Assembly: GCA_005405945.1 (NCBI GenBank)
Contig: BJHW01000002.1
Coordinates: 1,674,001-1,738,000, forward strand
Reading direction: 5' to 3'
Length of the DNA stretch: 64,000 nt
Source: Streptomyces violaceusniger
Lineage (GTDB): Bacteria > Actinomycetota > Actinomycetes > Streptomycetales > Streptomycetaceae
Shown piece by piece: positions 47,027 through 55,091 of the stretch. The notes beneath the pieces are model-generated. The model did no database searches, was not told the DNA's origin, and saw only the letters and a list, made by a program, of their open reading frames with translations. Made by a program: the position numbers and the translations under genes. Positions within the stretch are counted from its first letter, which is position 1. The number at the start of each line of letters is the position of its first letter.

Positions 47027-48063
47027 AGTTCGCATGGATCGACCTCCGCACCGTTCCACAGGCCCGGCTCGAGTCCGTCGTGGACGCCGCCATCCACACC
47101 CGGATGCAGGGCGTGCTCTGTGATGACGAATCCGTCCTCAAGGCGCTGCCCCCCACCGTCACCGCCGTCACCACCGCGGCGGTGACCGAGGAGAAGCAGC
47201 TGTACGACCTCGACGCCGACACCGCCGCCTGGGTCGACGTACACGACGAACCGTCGCTGCGGCTGGCGTGCGCCGCCGCGGTCGCGCTGCCCCAGACCGT
47301 GGTCCGCTTCGCCGACCCGACCAAGATCCCCCTGGAGATCGTGCTCGCCGCGGCGGACCGCTCCGCCGGAAAGCTGATCACCGTCTGCGCGGACCTGGAA
47401 GAGGCCGCCACCGTGCTGGACGTGCTCGAACGCGGCTCGGACGGGGTCCTGTTGGCTCCCTCCGACGCCGGGGAGGTGTTCGCGCTGGCCCGGCTGCTGG
47501 AGGCCGGAACCTCTCCGCTGGAGCTGACCACGCTGACCGTCGACCGCATCGAGCACCACGGGCTCGGCGACCGGGTGTGCGTGGACACCTGCACGCACTT
47601 CGCCGAGGACGAGGGCATCCTGGTCGGCTCGTACTCGACCGGCTTCATCCTGTGCTGCAGCGAGACCCATCCGCTGCCGTACATGCCGACCCGCCCGTTC
47701 CGGGTCAACGCCGGCGCCCTGCACTCCTATGTGCTCGGCCCGGAGAACCGGACCAACTACCTGAGCGAGCTGGGCTCGGGCAGCACGACCCTGGCCGTCA
47801 ACTCCGAGGGCCGGACCCGGCCGGTCACGGTCGGCCGGGCCAAGCTGGAGTCCCGTCCGCTGCTGACCATCACCGCGCGGTCGGCCGACGACACCGTGGT
47901 GAGCCTGACCGTCCAGGACGACTGGCATGTGCGGGTGCTCGGGCCCGGCGGCAAGGTCCACAACGTCACCGAGCTGCGGCGCGGCGACGAACTGCTCGGC
48001 TACCTGGCCACGGACCAGCGCCATGTGGGCTTCCCCATCGGCGAGTTCTGCAAGGAACACTGA
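47023..48063 (+). CDS. griH: GriH-like 3-dehydroquinate synthase II family enzyme (3-amino-4-hydroxybenzoate formation)
   Basis: The protein has 346 residues, the start overlapping the griI-like stop (ATGA). The DHQS-II family is recognisable by MKFAWIDLRT, the central GILVGSYSTGFILCCSETHP, PTRPFRVNAGALHSYVLGPE and the C-terminal VTELRRGDELLGYLATDQRH, plus VGRAKLESRPLL. In the grixazone pathway, GriH turns the C7 product of GriI into 3-amino-4-hydroxybenzoic acid in an NAD-independent, Mn-dependent reaction. Two genes thus suffice to make the aromatic acid from primary metabolites. The pair starts a ten-gene coupled operon that should use this acid. Confidence 0.87.
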   Translation: MKFAWIDLRTVPQARLESVVDAAIHTRMQGVLCDDESVLKALPPTVTAVTTAAVTEEKQLYDLDADTAAWVDVHDEPSLRLACAAAVALPQTVVRFADPTKIPLEIVLAAADRSAGKLITVCADLEEAATVLDVLERGSDGVLLAPSDAGEVFALARLLEAGTSPLELTTLTVDRIEHHGLGDRVCVDTCTHFAEDEGILVGSYSTGFILCCSETHPLPYMPTRPFRVNAGALHSYVLGPENRTNYLSELGSGSTTLAVNSEGRTRPVTVGRAKLESRPLLTITARSADDTVVSLTVQDDWHVRVLGPGGKVHNVTELRRGDELLGYLATDQRHVGFPIGEFCKEH

Positions 48064-49448
48064 TGAGCGCACCGATGAGGGAGTTCGTCGACACGCTCTT
48101 CGACGCCCATCCCGACGAACTGCCCTATCTCGTCCACGGCGACCACCCGGTGAGCCGTGGCGAGGTCCGGGCCGCCGTGGACATGGAGGCGGAGGTCTTC
48201 GCCGGGCACGGCATCGGAGAGGGGCATACGGTGATGCTCCAGATCCCGCCGAGCTGTACCCAGATAGAGGTGCTGCTCGCGCTGTGGCGGCTGGGCGCCC
48301 AGGTGATGCTGGTCGACCACCGGCTCAAACCGTCCGAAGTGGACGCCCTGCGCTCGCTGTGCCACCCGCAGTTCCTGGTCGACTCGGGTACGGCGGGCCG
48401 CTCACCGCTCAAGTTCGAGCCCAGGTACGAGGTGATCACCTCCCGGTACCCGGACGGCCGCCCGGCGACGACCGAGCACCGGCTGGTGCAGTTCAGCTCG
48501 GGTTCCACCGGGCTGCCCAAGGTGATCGGACGGACCGCGGCCTCCCTGTCGGCCGAGATCGAGCGGTTCACCCGGATCGAGGGGATGCCGGTCGTGGGCG
48601 AGCGGGTGCTGCTGCTGAGCTCGACCGCGCACAGTTTCGGCCTGATCGCCGGGGTGCTGCACTCCCTCGTCGCGGGCGTCGCCGCGGTCTTCGCGCCACG
48701 GGTGTCGGCCAAGGACATCCTCGGCGCCGCCGGGCGCCACGACGTCCACGTGATCTTCGGCACCCCGTTCCACTACGAACTGCTGAGCACCGCCCGGGAC
48801 CTGCCCGACCTGCCCGCCCTGCGCGCCGCGGTCTCCGGCGGGGAGATCATGCCGCCGCAGACCGCCGAGCGGTTCGCCGAGCGGTTCGGCATCGGCGTCG
48901 GCGAGTCGTACGGAACCACCGAAACGGGCTTCATCGCCATGGAGATGAGCGGCGCCTCCAGGCCCTCGGTGGGCCGGGCGGCGCCCGGTGTGCTCTTGAG
49001 GATCCGCGACGGCGAACTGGACGTCCATCTGCCGGACGGCTCGCCGTATCTGCACGGTTCCGGCGGCGACCGGTACGCCGACGGCTGGCTGCGCACCCAC
49101 GACCGGGCCGAACTGGATCCCTCCGGCGCCGTGCGGCTGCTGGGCCGGGGCGACTCCCTGGTGGTCATCGGCGGCCTCAAGGTCGATCTGACCGAGGTGG
49201 AGGCCGCGCTGTGCCGGCACCCCGGGGTCAGCGGGGCCGTGGTCGTGCACGCCGGTGCCACCGAAGCCTATGTCTCGGTCGCGCCGGACGGCCCCTCGGC
49301 GGGGGAGCTGCTGCGCTGGTGCCGGGACCGGCTGGCCGACTACAAGGTGCCCCGCGTCGTCCACGTCCTGGCGGATCTGCCCCGCACCTCCAACGGAAAG
49401 CTGGTCAGGCGCCGCGACGCCCTGCTCGCCCGCGCTCCCGACCGCTGA
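48063..49448 (+). CDS. acyl-adenylating ligase, predicted aryl-ACP ligase
   Basis: The protein has 461 residues. The start shares one base with the upstream stop (TGATG). ANL-superfamily motifs: A3 QFSSGSTGLPKV, A5 SYGTTETGF, A7 GWLRTHDRAEL, A8 RGDSLVVIGGLKVDLTEVE, and A10 PRTSNGKLVRR with the catalytic Lys. It is shorter than typical CoA ligases (~510-550), as are several stand-alone aryl-ACP ligases. It sits directly after the griI/griH pair and directly before two ACPs. The simplest reading is activation of 3-amino-4-hydroxybenzoate to the adenylate and loading onto one of the ACPs. The aryl specificity cannot be proven by eye. Confidence 0.85.
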   Translation: MSAPMREFVDTLFDAHPDELPYLVHGDHPVSRGEVRAAVDMEAEVFAGHGIGEGHTVMLQIPPSCTQIEVLLALWRLGAQVMLVDHRLKPSEVDALRSLCHPQFLVDSGTAGRSPLKFEPRYEVITSRYPDGRPATTEHRLVQFSSGSTGLPKVIGRTAASLSAEIERFTRIEGMPVVGERVLLLSSTAHSFGLIAGVLHSLVAGVAAVFAPRVSAKDILGAAGRHDVHVIFGTPFHYELLSTARDLPDLPALRAAVSGGEIMPPQTAERFAERFGIGVGESYGTTETGFIAMEMSGASRPSVGRAAPGVLLRIRDGELDVHLPDGSPYLHGSGGDRYADGWLRTHDRAELDPSGAVRLLGRGDSLVVIGGLKVDLTEVEAALCRHPGVSGAVVVHAGATEAYVSVAPDGPSAGELLRWCRDRLADYKVPRVVHVLADLPRTSNGKLVRRRDALLARAPDR

Positions 49449-49513
49449 CCCGGCTGACCGCCCCTTGCCGCCCACCCCGCATCGACCCCTGTGGCACAGA
49501 AAGGTTGCGCACC

Positions 49514-49792
49514 ATGGAGACGCAGACGGCCTTGCAGAAGGAGATCCGCGCATTCGTGCTCAGCACGATCAGCGAGGAGATGAACCATCCGCTCGCCGCG
49601 GACGAGATCAGCGATGACAGCCCCATGGGCACCGGTGGAATCGACATCGACTCACTGGGCCTGATCGAGCTGCTCCTCCGCCTGGAGCGCCGGTTCGAGG
49701 TGAAGTTCCCCGACAGCGACATCGAGCAGGCCGGCGCGATGAACCTGGGCGACCTGATCAACGACGTCATCGAGCGGGGCGCCACGGCATGA
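49514..49792 (+). CDS. acyl carrier protein
   Basis: The protein has 92 residues. The phosphopantetheine site is GGIDIDSLGLIELL (Ser47), followed by RLERRFEVKFPDSDIEQ, the usual helix III region. ATG 49514 follows AGAAAGG by several bases. A 65-base gap separates it from the ligase, the only real gap in the operon. Discrete and acidic, it is of type II FAS/PKS style. It probably carries either the aminohydroxybenzoyl starter or the growing chain. The very next gene is another ACP of a different type, so the two likely have different partners. Confidence 0.9.
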   Translation: METQTALQKEIRAFVLSTISEEMNHPLAADEISDDSPMGTGGIDIDSLGLIELLLRLERRFEVKFPDSDIEQAGAMNLGDLINDVIERGATA

Positions 49793-50052
49793 CCGCGGAA
49801 CCCGAGGCCCGGCCGGCCATCACCACCGACGCGGTGCGGGAACTGCTCTCCGACCCCAAGATCTTCGCCGATCTGCCGCCCGGCCTGGACGACGACGCCG
49901 AACTCGCCCTGGACTCGCTGGGGCTGGTGTGGTTCCTGCACCAACTGGAGCTGCGCTACGGCCTGGAGATCGAGCCGGCCGACGCGTTCCTCGCCGAATT
50001 CACCTCGATACGCCGGATCACCGACTACCTGGTGGGCGTCCATGGGCCGTGA
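49789..50052 (+). CDS. second acyl carrier protein
   Basis: The protein has 87 residues with the carrier site AELALDSLGLVWFLHQLE (Ser43) and a C-terminal helix IRRITDYLVGVHG. It overlaps the upstream ACP stop (ATGA) and its own end overlaps the ketosynthase start by 11 bases, so it is tightly coupled to the KS. It is clearly divergent from the first ACP, with a bulky VWFLHQ after the Ser region. It is likely the extender- or chain-carrying ACP docking to the KS, while the other receives the aryl unit, or the reverse. Confidence 0.87.
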   Translation: MTAEPEARPAITTDAVRELLSDPKIFADLPPGLDDDAELALDSLGLVWFLHQLELRYGLEIEPADAFLAEFTSIRRITDYLVGVHGP

Positions 50053-51270
50053 GGTGCTGCTGACCGGATTCGGGGTGCGCACGGCCTTCGGCACCGGGGC
50101 GGACGCCGTGCGGGAGGGCGTGTTCGACGGGCGGCCCGCGTTCGGGCCGATCACCCGCTTCGACACCGGCCCGTACCGGACGGGCCTGGCCGCCACCGGC
50201 GGCCCGGCCGCCCCGCTGCGGGAGGTGCTGGCCGAAGTCGCCGGGGCGGCGGTCGCCATGGCCGGGCTGCCGACGGGTGCCGAGGCCGCCGTCCTGGTGG
50301 GGACCGCGGGCGACTTCACCGGCCTGACCCGCTTCTGGCGCACCGCGGACGCACCCGGCGCTCCCGGGTCTTCCGGCTCACCAGGCGCTCCCGGCTCACC
50401 AGGCGCTCCCGGCTCATCCGGCGCTCCCGGCTCTCCCGAACCGGTGGACTCCGGCGGCGCCGTGGAGACCGTGCCCGCGTGGCAGGCCGAGACCCTCGCG
50501 GACACCCTCGGCCTGCGCGGCCCCGGCTGGCGTTCACCAGCGCGTGCGTCGCCTCGGCCACCGCGATCACGCACGCCTGCCGGCTCATCGCCTCCGGCCG
50601 GGCCGACACCGCGATCTGTGCCGGGGCGTATCTGGTGGAGGAGGAGAACCTGGCCAAGTTCGACTCGGGATTCGCCCTTTCCCGGGACGGGATGGTGCGT
50701 CCGTTCTGCGCCGACCGCAGCGGTCTGCTGCTCGGGGACGGAGCCGCCGCGGTGGTGCTCGAATCCGCCGAGAGCGCCCGGCGCCGGGGAGCGCGTGCGC
50801 TCGGCGCGCTGACCGGCTGGGGCGCCGCGGGCGACGCCCACCACGTCGCCCGGCCCCATCCGGAAGGTGCCGGGCTGGTCATGGCCGCCGGCCGGGCCCT
50901 GCGGCGTGCGGGCGGCCCGCGGATCGACTACGTCAACGCTCATGGCACCGCCACCCGGCACAACGACCCCGCCGAGACGCGGGGCTTGCGCACGCTCCTC
51001 GGCGCGGCGGCGGCCCGGACGCCGGTGAGCTCGACCAAGAGCACCACGGGACATCTGCTGGAGGCGTCCGGAGTCGTGGAGCTCGTGATCACCCTGCTCG
51101 CGCTGCGGGACGGGGTGCTGCCGCCCACCGCCGGGTTCACCGAACCGGATCCGCACTGCGACCTCGACTATGTGCCCAACCGTCCGCACAAGGCCGAGCT
51201 CCGGTGTGCCCTCACCGTCAACGCCGCGTTCGGCGGCGCCAATACCGCGCTGGTACTGGAGCGAGCATGA
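50042..51270 (+). CDS. discrete beta-ketoacyl-ACP synthase (FabF-like), apparent frameshift
   Basis: About 409 residues after restoring one base near 50528 (LGLRGPG then LAFTSACVASATA). The catalytic Cys is at 50545-50547 (TSACVAS), the His at 50941-50943 (NAHGTATRHNDP) and 51052-51054 (STTGHLLEASG); the C-terminal NAAFGGANTALVLE is intact. It is therefore a competent decarboxylating KS. It resembles the KS of type II highly reducing/aryl-polyene-like systems more than aromatic PKS KS-alpha. Between residues ~105 and 132 it carries a Gly-Ala-Pro-Gly-Ser repeat insertion in a surface loop. It is followed by a coupled short KS-like protein. Confidence 0.85.
50357..50437 (+). repeat. 18-base tandem repeat coding a collagen-like Gly-Ala-Pro-Gly-Ser insert in the KS
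   Basis: Four copies of an 18-base unit like GGCGCTCCCGGCTCACCA (GAPGSP/GAPGSS) with one half-unit (GSP) after the first. The array is in frame and lies upstream of the active-site Cys, in a region where FabF-type enzymes have a loop. It could vary in copy number between strains, and it is also a place where assembly may collapse. Confidence 0.85.
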
Positions 51271-51869
51271 TAGCCGCGATGTCCGGCCCCTCCGCGCCGC
51301 CGGTCGCCGGTTTCGTGGAGTCCGCCTTCAACCCGATGGTGTACCAGGCCGTCGAGCGATGCCTGACCGCCCGGCCGGGCGACGGCTCCAGGACCGCCAT
51401 GGCCCTGGCCAGCACGATGGGGGACGCCGCCACCCTCGACCTCGGCAGCCGGCTGCTGGTGGCCGGACAGGTGCACAATCCGCTGCTGTTCATGCAGTCC
51501 ACCGCGAACGCGGTCCTGGGGCAGCTCAGCCGGGAGTTCGCCATCACCGGGCCGCTGCTCTGCCTGTCCACCGTGACGGACCCGGCCGGTGAGCTGCTGG
51601 CCGCCGCGGAACTGCTGCTGGAGGACGAGGACCTGGACCGCGTCGTGCTCATCGGGGTCGAGCTGACCGGCACCGAGCGCACCACGGCGGCGTACCGCGA
51701 GCTGCGTACCGGCCCACCCGCCGCGGACCTGGCCGTGGCCATCGTGCTGGACCGGGAGGATCCGGTCCCGCGCCCGCCGTCCGACATCCCGCCCGCCCCC
51801 TCGGGGGAGTACGGCACCCTTCGCGGCCTGGTCGAGCTGGCCGCCCGAACCCAAGGAACCACACCATGA
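51267..51869 (+). CDS. short ketosynthase-like protein (Ketoacyl-synt_2-like), possible chain-length-factor analogue
   Basis: The protein has 200 residues and is coupled to the KS gene by an ATGA overlap. It shows a thiolase-fold half: TAMALASTMGDAATLDLGSR, VHNPLLFMQSTANAVLGQLS, FAITGPLLCLSTVTDPAGEL, AAAELLLEDEDLDRVVLIGV. The position of the active-site Cys reads 'LSTVTD', so there is no nucleophile, and the His-bearing C-terminal half is absent. This matches the small beta-ketoacyl-synthase N-terminal-like proteins known from aryl polyene clusters, from memory. A partner or regulator of the preceding KS is inferred from the coupling. Confidence 0.7.
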   Translation: MIAAMSGPSAPPVAGFVESAFNPMVYQAVERCLTARPGDGSRTAMALASTMGDAATLDLGSRLLVAGQVHNPLLFMQSTANAVLGQLSREFAITGPLLCLSTVTDPAGELLAAAELLLEDEDLDRVVLIGVELTGTERTTAAYRELRTGPPAADLAVAIVLDREDPVPRPPSDIPPAPSGEYGTLRGLVELAARTQGTTP

Positions 51870-53584
51870 TTTCCAAGCAGGAACGCGCGCAGATCAGCGA
51901 GGACGCCACCCTGGGGGCCGGGAATGTGATCCACCGGCTGAAGGCGTACGGCAGACCGCTCGACGAGCAGGTCCTGTGGACCGACGCCACCTGGCAGGCC
52001 CCGGACGGCGGCCACCCTGGGGTACTGACCCTGGGAGAGCTGCACGAGACCGTGGAGATCTACGCGAGCTGGTACCACGCACAGGGTGTCGGGCCCCGCG
52101 ACCCGGTGGCGATCCAGACCTGGTCCAGCACCGAGTTCGCCATCAACTTCCTCGCCCTCACCTCCCTGGGCGCGATCCCCTCGTTCGTCAACGGCAACCT
52201 CCGCCCGGAGATCGCCCGCGAGTACGTGCGGCGCCAGGGCGCCGTCGGCGCCATCACCGACCATGCCCACCACGCGGTCCTGGCCCGCGACCGGGCCGAA
52301 CTGGGCCTCGGCTTCTGCGTCACGGCGGCCGACATCCGCGCGGAGAACCGCGAACTCCCGCGGCCTACCCGTACGCCCACCACGCCACCGACCCGATCAT
52401 CATCTCCCACTCCTCGGGCACCACCGGTATGCCCAAGGCCGTGCCGCACACCCACGAAACCCTGCTGTACGCCCAGTTGCACCGGCTGAAGCTGTCGGTC
52501 GGCTCCGCGATGGGCAGGCTGCTGGTCGCGCTGCCCGGCTCGCACAACGCCGCCATCTCGGTCATGCTGTTCGGCTTCCTGCTGCGCTCGCCCGTCCTCA
52601 TGCTGTCCAGCCAGCGGGGGTCGACGTCCTGGACGCCATGGAGTCGTTCCGCCCCACCACGGTGTTCGCGTTCGCCGGAACCTACGGGGAGATGGCGGCC
52701 CAGGACCTCTCCGTCCGCGATCTGTCCAGCGTGGAGGCGTGGTACAACACCGGGGACGCGGCGCACGAGGCCCACATCAAGGCGTTGATCGAGCAGGGCA
52801 GCCACGAGACGGTCGGCCGGGACCTGAAGCGGTGCCGGGTCTCCGGGTCGGTCTTCACCGACGGACTCGGCTCCTCCGAGACCGGCTACTCGCTCTTCCA
52901 CAACGGACACCGGCCCGGCAAGTCGTCGTTCTCCCGCTGCGTCGGCAAACCGATGAGCTTCGCCGAGGCGGCGGTGCTCTCCGAGGACGGCACACCGCTG
53001 CCGCCCGGCGAGATCGGCCGCCTCGGCGTGCGCTCACCCACGCTCACCCCGGATACTGGAACGACTCGCTGACCTTCCACCGGCTGCGGCTCGGTGGCTA
53101 CTGGCTCACCGGCGATCTGTCCTATCGGGACGAGGAAGGAAACTTCTACCACCTGGACCGCGCGCCGGACGCGATCCGCACCCCCGCGGGCATCGTGTTC
53201 AGCACCCGCACCGAGGAGTTGCTGCTGCGCGAGCTGCCCGAGCTCGAGGACTGCACGGTGGTGGCGGTCGCGCCCGAGGGCGTGCGCGCGGACTGGGACG
53301 GCGACGGGACCGCCGACGCCTACGCCCTGCTGCAGGTGCGCGCGGACACGGCGGATGCGGCGGACACGGCGGATGCGGCGCGGACGGACGGGGACGACGC
53401 CCGATGGACGGCCGACGTCAACCGGGTGCTGGCCGCCGCAGGCTTCCCGACGCTGACCGGGGCGCTCCGGATGGACGCGAGCGAGGTGGTGAAGGGAGCC
53501 ACCGGCAAGGTGCTCAAGCGGGAGATGCGCGAGCGGTTCCGGGCCCGGGCGGCCGACGGCGAGCTGGACGGGAAGGTGCGATGA
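51866..53584 (+). CDS. second ANL-superfamily AMP-dependent ligase, three apparent frameshifts
   Basis: About 573 residues once single lost bases near 52366, 52620 and 53046 are restored (each repairs a G or C run). Motifs: A3 IISHSSGTTGMPKAVPHTHE, A5 DGLGSSETGYS, A7 GYWLTGDLSYRDEEGNFYHL, A8-like DAIRTPAGIVFSTRTEELLL, and A10 KGATGKVLKREMRERF with the final Lys. It is longer than the first ligase in the operon and divergent from it; A8 has RTPAG instead of the usual K.(S/G)G. The substrate is unknown: a fatty or amino acid to be joined to the aminohydroxybenzoyl unit is one possibility. A 9-base alternating repeat inserts an Ala-Asp-Thr stretch near the C-terminal hinge. Confidence 0.78.
53342..53377 (+). 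repeat. short tandem repeat coding Ala-Asp-Thr/Ala-Asp-Ala in the second ligase
   Basis: Two exact copies of an 18-base unit made of GCGGACACG and GCGGATGCG. They encode an acidic ADTADAADTADA linker between the main body and the C-terminal lid of the ligase. In frame, so it could expand or contract without breaking the gene. Confidence 0.8.
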
Positions 53585-54108
53585 CCGCGCTCGACCATAC
53601 GAGCCACGGCACGAGCCCGCGCCCGAGGACCTTGGACGTGTACCGGCAGTGGTGGCTGCACGACGCGCGCTGGTACCAGGGCGTGGCGAAGAGGTTCGGA
53701 CACGACGTGGCGAATGAGATCAACGCCGAGGCGCTGCGGTATGTGGCCGTCCAGGTGGGCAAGCGGATCCGCCGCCAATTCGGCGGAAAACCGGCCGCCG
53801 ACCTCGAGGAACTCCGTCGCCGGTACGACGCCTGCTCCGAGTGGATGTTCCCGAACGAACTGCGCGACGGCGGGACCGCGGTGCTCCCGGACGGCGATAT
53901 CGAGCTGACCATGCGGCAGAACTTCGCCGTGACCATGGTCCGGATGGCCGGTTCGCTCGACGGCTACGAGTGCCCCTGCACCGACATCCACGCCGGCTGG
54001 TCGGAGGGGCTGGGGGTCGAACTCACCCGCAACTGCGCCACCGCGTGTCTGCGGGACGGCGATCCCGCCTGCCGCCTGCTGATGCGGGCCCAGGGAGGCC
54101 CGGCATGA
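53581..54108 (+). CDS. DUF6125/ATC-hydrolase-like protein, function unknown
   Basis: The protein has 175 residues; the start overlaps the ligase stop (ATGA). It begins after a flexible leader with YRQWWLHDARWYQGVAKRFG, then ANEINAEALRYVAVQVGKRI, and ends with CPCTDIHAGWSEGLGVELTR and NCATACLRDGDPACRLLMRA. The N-terminal 'LDa.W...v...yG...A.eld...' helix pair and the Cys-containing end recall DUF6125 proteins, some annotated as L-2-amino-thiazoline-4-carboxylate hydrolases, and also the end of V4R-type ligand domains. Four Cys cluster in the last 45 residues (CPC...C...C), which may bind metal. Both the assignment and the role are uncertain. Its tight coupling says it belongs to the pathway. 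Confidence 0.55.
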   Translation: MTALDHTSHGTSPRPRTLDVYRQWWLHDARWYQGVAKRFGHDVANEINAEALRYVAVQVGKRIRRQFGGKPAADLEELRRRYDACSEWMFPNELRDGGTAVLPDGDIELTMRQNFAVTMVRMAGSLDGYECPCTDIHAGWSEGLGVELTRNCATACLRDGDPACRLLMRAQGGPA

Positions 54109-55025
54109 CGGCGCGGGTCCTTGTCGCCGGGGCCACCGGAGTGATCGGCCGGGCGCTGGTCCCGCTGCTCAGCGCCCGCGGCCACCATGTGACCGCGCTG
54201 GTACGGGAGCCGTCCGGCGCGGCCGGTCTGGGCCTGGACGGCGTCGTGGTGGCCGACGCGCTGGACGCCGAGGCGGTGCGCGCGGCGGTGCTCTCGGCCC
54301 GGCCCGAGGTGGTGGTGCATCAGCTGACCGAGCTGCGCGGGCCCACCGCGGAGGGCTTGGAGCGCACCGCCCGGCTGCGCACCGAGGGCACCGCGCATCT
54401 GATCGCGGCGGCCGACGCGACCGGAGCGCGACGGATGGTGGCCCAGAGCATCGCCTTCGCCACGGCTCCCCGCGGCGGGCCGGTGCTCACCGAGGACGCA
54501 CCGCTCCACCTCGACGCACCGGATCCGGGCTGGGCGCTCACCGCCCGCGCGATCACCGAACTGGAGCAGCGGGTACTGAGCGCCGCGAACCTCTCGGGGA
54601 TCGTCCTGCGCTACGGAACCCTTTACGGGCCGGGCACCCTCTACCACCGTGGCGGTGCGATCCGCGACGCGGTGGCGCGCGGCAGACTGCCGCTGCCCGA
54701 GCCCGCCACCGGCGTCACCTCCTTCCTCCACGTCGAGGACGCGGCACGGGCCGCGGTCCGTGCCGTCGAGGCGGATACCGACGGCGTGTTCAACGTGGCC
54801 GATGACGACCCGGCGGAGGCCGCGGTCTGGCTGCCCGAATACGCCCGACTGCTCGGAGCGCCCCCGCCCCGTACGGTGCCGGCGCCACTGGCCGAGCGGC
54901 TGCTGGGCTGGCTCACCGGCCACCAGCTGACCGCCATGCGCGGCGCGTCCAACGACCGCATCCGGCAGACGCTCGACTGGAAGCCCTCGATACCGAGCTG
55001 GCGGACCGGACTCGCCGCCGACTGA
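54105..55025 (+). CDS. NAD-dependent epimerase/dehydratase-family reductase
   Basis: The protein has 306 residues, coupled to the previous gene (ATGA). The extended-SDR N-terminus is ARVLVAGATGVIGRALVPLL (GATGVIG binds NAD(P)), then VVVHQLTE, then a Ser region (RRMVAQSIAFATAP). The usual YxxxK Tyr is not obvious (WALTARAITELEQ occupies that place), then IVLRYGTLYGPGTLYHRGGA and FLHVEDAARAAVRAVEADTD. This is an atypical SDR/NmrA-epimerase form. As last gene of the operon it might reduce a keto group left by the KS, or act on the released product. The missing Tyr makes its catalytic mechanism doubtful. Confidence 0.75.
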   Translation: MTARVLVAGATGVIGRALVPLLSARGHHVTALVREPSGAAGLGLDGVVVADALDAEAVRAAVLSARPEVVVHQLTELRGPTAEGLERTARLRTEGTAHLIAAADATGARRMVAQSIAFATAPRGGPVLTEDAPLHLDAPDPGWALTARAITELEQRVLSAANLSGIVLRYGTLYGPGTLYHRGGAIRDAVARGRLPLPEPATGVTSFLHVEDAARAAVRAVEADTDGVFNVADDDPAEAAVWLPEYARLLGAPPPRTVPAPLAERLLGWLTGHQLTAMRGASNDRIRQTLDWKPSIPSWRTGLAAD

Positions 55026-55029
55026 CCGG

Positions 55030-55065
55030 GCGCGGCCGGGCCCACACACATGGGTCCGGCCGCGC
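55030..55065. terminator. strong bidirectional hairpin between convergent operons
   Basis: 15-base arms GCGCGGCCGGGCCCA and TGGGTCCGGCCGCGC with one mismatch and a 6-base loop CACACA, five bases after the reductase stop. It lies between the rightward aminohydroxybenzoate operon and the leftward sulfur operon and can terminate both. Confidence 0.8.
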
Positions 55066-55091
55066 GCCGGTGGAGGAACCCCGGCCCGCGG

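Noticed and set aside
46220..48063. 3-amino-5-hydroxybenzoate (ansamycin-type) synthesis
   Set aside because: That pathway needs aminoDHQ synthase, kanosamine genes and an RifK-type AHBA synthase. Here only the GriI/GriH type is present, which gives the 3,4-isomer.
46220..55025. The aminohydroxybenzoate operon as starter supply for the trans-AT PKS
   Set aside because: It lies over 23 kb away behind unrelated genes and remnants, has its own ligases, ACPs and KS, and nothing in the visible PKS modules calls for an aryl starter. Not excluded, but unsupported.
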